This document shows positions 1 through 5,800 of a DNA stretch of 12,332 nt, piece after piece (the stretch's first letter is position 1; each line of letters opens with the position of its first letter). The notes beneath the pieces were generated by a model that was not told where the DNA came from, searched no databases, and was given only the letters and a program-made list of their open reading frames with translations. Source of the stretch: Chrysochromulina parva (taxonomy: Eukaryota > Haptophyta > Prymnesiales > Chrysochromulinaceae); the NCBI GenBank assembly GCA_002887195.1, contig PJAB01001767.1:1-12332 (forward strand). The letters are read 5' to 3'. A program made the position numbers and the translations under genes.

Positions 1-42
1 TGGTGAGAACCATCCAACGGGTAAGTGCCCGGTCACGGCCGA

Positions 43-92
43 GCATTCGATCCGACTAAGTGGCCGAGCGGGCCGCATTCGATTCGCCTAAG
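43..92. repeat. Imperfect 18-nt direct repeat
   Basis: GCATTCGATCCGACTAAG (43-60) recurs as GCATTCGATTCGCCTAAG (75-92), with 16 of 18 bases identical and an offset of 32 nt. Between them lies TGGCCGAGCGG, which resembles a tRNA A-box, but no full tRNA can be folded. Function unknown. Confidence 0.6.
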
Positions 93-137
93 CTTGTATT
101 AAGCATTTCCTTCGGACGTCTCAATTGTATACAGAGA

Positions 138-262
138 GGTACGTATCTGCAAAATATGTATCTTGTTGTATCTTGATGCATCTTGTATTATATGAACGGG
201 ACACATCAAGATACGATCAGGATACATGCAGGATACATCGAAATACATCAGGATACGTATCC
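138..262. repeat. Dyad-arranged GTATC / GATAC repeat array
   Basis: The left half carries TGTATCTTG at 157-165 and 167-175 and TGCATCTTG at 177-185, spaced 10 nt. The right half carries the opposite orientation: CATCAAGATAC (204-214), CAGGATACAT (218-227 and 229-238), GAAATACAT (240-248) and CAGGATACGTATCC (249-262). GTATCTTGATG (168-178) and CATCAAGATAC (204-214) are perfect 11-bp reverse complements with a 25-nt spacer. The outer ends also mirror each other: GTACGTATC at 139-147 against the 12-bp perfect palindrome GGATACGTATCC at 251-262. Spacing of 9-11 nt puts copies on the same helical face. A cluster of factor-binding sites upstream of the kinase is the simplest reading, but that is inference. 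Confidence 0.7.
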
Positions 263-499
263 GATAGGAAACCCCCGTCACCCCGCCCCCCTGGCCCTGC
301 ATACATACGAACCCGACCCTGCCGCCTCCCGCTCCCAGAGCGCCTCCCCGCGCCTTACCCGGTACCGCACTTTGCGAATCTCTGAAACGACACACGCGCG
401 CGCCGAACACGGCCTCTTCCACGTACAGTGTCGCGGCGCCTGTGAAGTGAACATGTAAAAGTCAGCTCATGCCCACCCGGACCAAAAAAACACGCAAAG

Positions 500-505
500 T
501 TCGAA
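500..505. promoter_or_regulatory. TTCGAA element, CHR-like (candidate LIN54/CXC target)
   Basis: A palindromic TTCGAA lies 57 nt before the kinase ATG. LIN54-type CXC proteins are known to bind TTYGAA-like cell-cycle homology region elements close to the start sites of G2/M genes. A protein of that family is encoded at 7159-9825 in this window. A single hexamer is weak evidence, so the link is a hypothesis. Confidence 0.3.
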
Positions 506-516
506 CCTTCGAGATG

Positions 517-539
517 TCAAGGGGCTGGGAGCCCCTTGA
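517..539 (+). promoter_or_regulatory. Perfect 10-bp hairpin in the kinase 5' leader
   Basis: TCAAGGGGCT (517-526) pairs perfectly with AGCCCCTTGA (530-539) around a GGG loop. The stem ends 22 nt before the ATG at 562. If it is in the mature mRNA, a stem this close to the start could slow scanning ribosomes; a DNA-level role is equally possible. It lies within the leader only if transcription starts upstream of 517. Confidence 0.6.
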
Positions 540-561
540 GCGGCAAGCGCTAGATTAGGTC

Positions 562-2185
562 ATGGCGACGATTGCGCCGCCCAAGTCCAAGGGCGCGGCC
601 ACGGGCGTCTCCGGCGAGTTCACGAAGCTCAGCCTCGTGGGCAAGGGCAGTTTTGGCTCGGTCTGGCTCGTGCGGCACACGCAAAAAGGAGGTGAGACGC
701 GCATCATGAAGGAGGTGCAGATCATGGGACTATCGCAAGCGGAGCTGCGTGCGACGAAGCAGGAAACGGCGGTGCTCAAGCACGTCAATCACCCCAACAT
801 CATCGGATACATCGGCACCTTTGAGAACGATGGAAACGTGTGCATTGTCATGGAGTATGCGGCAGGCGGCGACCTTGGCCGGCTCATCAAAAAGCGCATC
901 AAGGAGAATGCGCGCTTCACCGAGACGGACATCAAGCGGTACGCGATGCAGCTAGGGAGCGCGCTCGAGTACCTGCATAACGACATCAAGCTGCTGCACC
1001 GCGACGTGAAGCCCAAGAATGTCTTCCTCTCGGCCGAAGGCGACGTGCGGCTGGGCGACTTTGGACTGTCCAAGGTGCTCTCGAAGACGGACGACGTGGC
1101 CGAGGCACAGGTGGGCACGCCGCTGTACATGAGCCCGGAGCTCGCCAATGGCAAGCCGTACGACCGCGGAGCGGACGTGTGGGCATTTGGGTGCACCCTT
1201 TTCGAGGCAATGAGCTTTAAGCCTCCGTGGAGCGAAATGTGCACGCCTGATGGCGGGCTCGAGGGCGGCATGAAGGCGCTCGCGAACGCGCTGCGCAACC
1301 GATCGCTCGACATCATGCAGCTGCGGTCGCACTACTCTGCGGACTGGTGCGACAAGCTGACCAAGCTGCTCGCCAAGCGGCGCGAGGATCGCATGCCACT
1401 CTCGGCTCTCATCGCGCAGGTGAGATTGCCTCTGAGTGCCTCCGAGTGCCTCTGATTACCGCGAGGATCGCATGCCACTTTCGACTCTCATCGCACAGCT
1501 CACGGAGGCTCCCAAGCACCCTGCGTCGTGGGGCCTCTCGGCGGCGGCGCAGGCGGCGCTCGAGGAGGCGAACATGCCCGCGCCACCGCTGGCCGCGCCT
1601 GCTCCGCGCAAGAGTAACGCCGGCAAGAATAGCCTTGATGAGTTCTCGAGGGAAGTCGAGGAGGGCATGGGGCCGTTGGGGATTGAGGAGCACGCCGCCG
1701 CGGGCGTGCTGCAGCGTTCGTGGGCAGCGAGGAAGCAGAAGGAGCAAGCTAAGACGATGCAGACGGCTCCGAAGAAGATCGTCAACATGGTCGCGCCGGA
1801 CGATCAGACCCCTTTGACGTGCTCGGCCCCGTCAGCGGACGAAGCTTCTTCAAAGGCGCCCAACTTCAAATCCAAGCACAACCTCGGTGATCGGCTCAAG
1901 ATACCGGTGGCGCCCGCGATCGATCCGAACAAGAAGTCGGCGCTCAAGCCGAGTCGAGTGGGGATGCTGAAGCCGGCGCTCAAGGCCGATGTAGTGAGCT
2001 TCGCCGGCCCGTCAGGCGGCACTGCTATGCCCTCAGCCAGCGAGGTGCGCCAGGCCGCACGACCGCCTTCGTCGATCCGTGCTCCCAAGGCGACGCCTCG
2101 GTCATCCGCCACTGCGCCCAAGTCGTCTGTAGCCGGCAAGAAGCCTGGCCTCAAACCGACGCGCGTGAGGGACGGCCTGGGCTGA
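562..2185 (+). CDS. NEK-like Ser/Thr protein kinase with IQ-like motif (two exons)
   Basis: Joined from 562-1419 and 1499-2185, giving 514 residues. The kinase domain covers about residues 22-290. It has the glycine loop GKGSFGSV (27-34), the ATP-binding lysine in RIMKEV (K50), the helix-C glutamate (about E68), catalytic HRDVKPKN (146-153, D148), DFG (166-168), GTPLYMSPE (185-193) and the late arginine in REDR. All catalytic residues are present. The GTPxYxSPE and WAFGCTLFEAMSFKPPW patterns point to the NEK (NIMA-related) family, whose known members act in mitosis, centrosomes and cilia. The tail (about 290-514) is Pro/Ala/Ser/Lys-rich and probably disordered. It has an IQ-like motif AAGVLQRSWAARKQK (about 353-367), a possible calmodulin or centrin site, and related LKPSRVG and LKPTRVR segments. 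ATG 562 is the first Met after an in-frame TAG (556-558). Unspliced RNA would end at 1455 and yield 297 residues without the tail. Confidence 0.88.
1381..1419 (+). repeat. 39-nt direct repeat, copy 1 (exonic)
   Basis: The last 39 nt of kinase exon 1 encode REDRMPLSALIAQ. Copy 2 begins exactly 79 nt downstream, and the offset equals the intron length. Confidence 0.95.
1427..1456 (+). repeat. 10-bp tandem repeat, three copies, inside the intron
   Basis: TGCCTCTGAG (1427-1436), TGCCTCCGAG (1437-1446) and TGCCTCTGAT (1447-1456). With the short flanks GTGAGAT and TAC, these fill the space between the two 39-nt copies. Confidence 0.9.
1460..1498 (+). repeat. 39-nt direct repeat, copy 2 (intronic, ends at the acceptor)
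   Basis: This copy differs from copy 1 by three transitions (C to T, G to A, G to A). Read in the exon frame it would still encode REDRMPLSTLIAQ, with one changed residue, and it is in frame with exon 2. Its terminal CACAG serves as the 3' splice site. Confidence 0.95.
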
Positions 2186-2816
2186 GAGCGCCGAGACCAC
2201 AACCGAACTAGGACCATGATTATGATTCGATACAGCCGAGCTGTACTCTGTACTCTAACAGCTAACAGGAATAACAGGGCCGAACACACACAGACTTCTT
2301 GCATCATGTCTTGCATGCATGGTTCGTCACTAGGGCTACGGTATTCGGAATATAGTGAACCTCCGAACGCGATAGTCGGACGAGACGTACTACGAACGAA
2401 GATACGTGTATGTGTAGTACACCCATCATGAGTACACCCCTATACACCCCGGAAGCACACATCACACCCGTGGCGTAACACCTCCGCCGCCCCGCCGCCG
2501 CCGCCGCGCCAAAATGTTCCGGAAGCGAAGGTCATCCCAACGGGCCCACATGTTGGCGCGGCGCGTCATGACCCCTACCTTCCTTTCAAACCCAGAGCAT
2601 GATGCCTCTCTCATCCACGCGGTCTCAACAGCACGACATATGTCACTTGCGTCTCATCAGAAGCTTCTTCGCAGACTTCGAGGTGGGAGAGCCGCCGCCG
2701 CCGGCGCGCGCCGCGCGAACGCTGCATGAAGGTGGGCCCGCTGCATGCATGACGCACGACAAGCAGTACTAAGTAAATTGACTGCGCGGGTGCAAACCGC
2801 GCGCCCACCCCAACCG
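2186..2816. other. Convergent intergenic region between the kinase and SFI1-like genes
   Basis: The 631 bp hold the 3' ends of two convergent genes. I see no convincing coding region; open frames of about 70 codons here lack domains. Visible structure includes an inverted GTACTAC (2387-2393) and GTAGTAC (2414-2420), three TACACCC units (2418-2424, 2433-2439, 2443-2449) and a GCC-rich microsatellite at about 2483-2508. No standard polyadenylation hexamer is evident in the parts inspected. Confidence 0.6.
2483..2508. repeat. CCG/GCC trinucleotide microsatellite
   Basis: An interrupted run of CCG triplets (TCCGCCGCCCCGCCGCCGCCGCCGC) in noncoding DNA between convergent genes. Confidence 0.8.
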
Positions 2817-5800
2817 TCATACGCGCATCATATATGCCCGCTCCAGCGCCTCGGGGTTGCTCGGCTTCCGGTTGAAGGAGAGCTTCGATTTCAGGTAGTC
2901 CCCCGTCTTTGCGGCCGTGCGGCCAAAGGAGAGCGTTGCTTGCCCGAGGCCCCGGCGCACGCGCCCAAACGACTGTCCACGGCTCATTGAGCTCACAGAA
3001 GGTTCCGTGGCCGCCGCTGGGGCGGCGGCATACGGCCCGACGGGTGAGAGGAAATCAGTCTTTCTTGGCGGCCGTTCACCACGCGGAGAGCCGCCGGGAG
3101 TCTGGGCCCAATCCTCTTCATTCGTCAACTCGTTCATCAGCTCCTCGCGCTCGAGCCACTTGAAGATATCTGAGCGCAGCTCGTGAGGCGTCTTGTTGGG
3201 CGTTTCGGGGAAGCCCAGATCCCCGGCCGCTTCGGTGCCTCTCGTCGTGGCCGCGACGGCCGCTGCTGAGCCCGCTCCACCGCCGCGGCGGCTCTCGCAG
3301 GCCGTATCGTTCTCAGAGTTGCTGAACATTTCCCCCCTACGGCCATCCGCCGCGCCGGTGCCGCGCGCAAGCAGCTCCTCTCGCTTGGCTTCAAATTGCT
3401 CTGGCGTGATCAAGCCGTCGTCGAGCAGCCCCTGGAGCTGCCTGAGCAACACAACTAGTGACCCCGGCGGCAATGCGAGAGCTCGCGCGCCTGCCGCGAG
3501 GTTCTCGCCCTTGGCGGTTGCATGATGCGCAGGCCGGAGTGCTGACCGAAGTGCTGTTCGCACAAAGTCCGCCTGAGGTGGCTTCTTCGCCGGGGGTAGC
3601 TGCGGCAGAGGCGTCGGCGGCTTGACGAACCCGGCGTGCAGACGGTCCCCCGGCGTCGAGCACTCGTCGCCGTTCACTTCGATCGTGTAGTACAGGTCAG
3701 GCGTGTTGTCCGTGTGCACGGCGCGCACCGTCGCGGGAACGAGCACATTCCCGTCGGCCCTTCCGTAGAGTACCTCGTCGCCAACGTCCCACGACGCGGG
3801 AGCGACTTGAGCACCGCTCAACTTCAGGCGGCGAGGCGGCGCCTCCACTCGCATGAGCCGATCCCACTCGACGTACCATTGACGCCAACTCCGCCACCCA
3901 CGCCGCAGGTGCGCCCGCCGCAAGTGATCTTCGCCGACATCCAAGTGCGTGTAGAGCTCCGCGCGCGCCTCGTGCCTTGCGGTGCAATGTGCCAGCCAGC
4001 TCTGCCATGAGTGCGCGAGCCGAAGGCCCTGCTGACGACGATGCCGTACGTCTGCGACCTTGTGGGCTGTAGCCCGGGCTGCTGCGACCACTTGACGCTT
4101 ACGGCGTTCGTAGACTGTCTCCCCCAGCTTGCCTCCAGCCGCCAGCCACACGGCCTTCCACCGCCGCCAGCCCCCCTGCACCCGGTTGGAAGCCATGCGC
4201 CGCCGGAGGAGCTGGCTGCGGAGCTGCATTCCCATGGGGGACAACGGCTCGCGCCTTCGCTGGCTCTTTTCGCGCTGCTTCTTCTCGTGCGCCCGCCACA
4301 CCAGCCATGAGCGCCACGTGTGGACTCCTTGGCGCAGGCCACGCGGCCGCCACCAGTTACAGGCAATTTGCTTGTTTGAGAACTCAATGTTCTTCCATAC
4401 CCAGTCGGGCGGCCGCGCCCAATAGCTGAAGGCCTCGGCGAGCCGCAGCGACGTGAAGCGGTGCGAGCAAGCCAGCAGCCGCCTGTGGTGCACGAGGTGG
4501 CGCCACAGGTTGGCCCACGATTCAAAGGCGCGCGCTATTTCCTGGTTGCGTATCCTGCGAGCAGCACGGTCGATCACGAGCTCGAGCGCCGTGTGACGCA
4601 TTGAGCTCGTCTGCATGCCGAGATCGAGGCCGAGGTCGAGGGACTCAACCGCGCTTGCCACGGTCTCCGCCACGGTCTCCACACTCTTGGAGATGCTCTC
4701 GGACATGCCGAGCCAGAGGTCCGCCAGTGCGCTCAAGGGATTGCCACCTACGTCGTCCAGCGTCGCCCCGCGCAGCGGCGCCACGTCCTCCACCTTCTTT
4801 ACGGCCGTGGGACTGGCGGCCGGAGCGTCGGTGGTGGAGGTGGCACGAGTGGAGGTGTCAGGGGTCAGATCACCTGGATCCGCAGTGAAGGAGCTGGCTC
4901 GATGCAGCTTCTCCGCCCTCGCCCCCACCATCACCCCCAGCACCTTCATCACCGGTGTTGGTGGCTCAGACTCGGGCACGCGCGCGCTGGTGCAGAAGCT
5001 GCCTCTGTAGCCCCCTCCTTGTGCAGAAGGCGCCTGCGGCTTATTCGGCCATCTGGGTGTGGCACAAGCGGCCGCAACATCCGTTAAGGGCAATGGAAGG
5101 CTGGCAGCGGAAGTGGCAGGAGTGAAGAAGGCGGGAGCTTGCAAGGCATCAGCGGTGGACTGGCTGCTCGGATCATTCGGCTCAGGTTGTGTTGGTTGAC
5201 TCAGAGGTTGAAGGGCCTCGAGACCCATGGCACTGCCGCGAATATCCATGGTTTGTAGGCTATGGCGTTCCTCGGGGCCGGACTCGGTCACCTCGGAGTT
5301 GGCTGCATCGAGGCGCATCGCGAGAGCCTGGTTGATGTATCCCACATTCAGCAGCTCCTCCAAGGACCAGCCGGCCGCCTTGGCATCGACCAGAGTGTAG
5401 CCTACCGCCTTTGCGTCGGCGCACGAGTAGCCCGCCGCCCGTGCCTCAGCGCACGATAGGCCCGCCTCCTTGATCTTGGTGAGCGTAGCGCGTCGCTCGA
5501 TCTGGGAGAAGCTGCCTCCGTTGTCACGATTCCGTGGAGGAGCTGGCTCGGGCTGCTTCGGGCTACTGTAGTCGTCAAGCTCCGCCCTCGCTGCCACAGC
5601 CCTCGCAACCACCTCGGACATTGGCACTTGTACGCTTGTGCTGAAAGCGCCTCTGTAGCCCCCGCCTCGACGTGCAGAAGCCGCTCTGGCTTCCTTGGGC
5701 GGACTCGGTGTGGCCGCGGCGGCCGGAGCGGCGGTGGATGGGGGGACCGCGGCGAGCCGGCGGCTGCGATCCTCCGGCTCCGCCACTCTCGCCACCGGCT

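Larger units (their letters stand above)
1..561 (+). promoter_or_regulatory. Upstream region and 5' leader of the NEK-like kinase gene
   Basis: This stretch carries no convincing gene. Short open frames here have no recognisable domain and are low-complexity. It holds an imperfect 18-nt direct repeat (43-60 and 75-92), an array of GTATC/GATAC repeats in opposite orientations (138-262), a pyrimidine-rich patch (about 265-340), a TTCGAA hexamer (500-505) and a hairpin (517-539). An in-frame TAG at 556-558 bounds the coding frame, so the leader ends at 561. The transcription start cannot be located from sequence alone. An AT-rich TATTATAT at about 187-194 sits inside the repeat array but is far from the ATG for a TATA box. 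Confidence 0.5.
1420..1498 (+). other. 79-nt GT-AG phase-0 intron containing a copy of the upstream exon end
   Basis: The donor is CAG/GTGAG at 1419/1420 and the acceptor is GCACAG/CT at 1498/1499. Both sides are in phase 0, so removal joins ...LIAQ to LTEAP in one frame. The 79-nt length is not a multiple of three and an in-frame TGA lies at 1453-1455, so retention truncates the protein. Nucleotides 1460-1498 repeat exon bases 1381-1419 with 36 of 39 identical. Nucleotides 1427-1456 are three copies of a TGCCTCYGAK unit. The intron model is inferred from sequence without transcript data, but only this junction restores the frame while keeping both CAG ends. Confidence 0.8.

Noticed and set aside
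57..100. tRNA-like A-box (GTGGCCGAGCGG) suggesting a Ser or Leu tRNA
   Set aside because: No acceptor stem, anticodon arm or B-box at the right distance can be formed. The later GTTCGAACC at about 499-507 is roughly 440 nt away.
125..458. Two overlapping plus-strand and one minus-strand open frame upstream of the kinase
   Set aside because: They run through the GTATC/GATAC repeats and a Pro-rich microsatellite-like region. Their translations show no family resemblance.
1381..1498. Assembly error producing the 39-nt repeat
   Set aside because: Three base differences between the copies, unique filler between them, and exact agreement of the offset with a functional GT-AG intron argue against a collapsed or duplicated read.
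2514..2729. Plus-strand open frame of 71 codons between convergent genes
   Set aside because: Low-complexity Arg/Ala ending, no domain, and it lies in the presumed 3' flanks of two genes.
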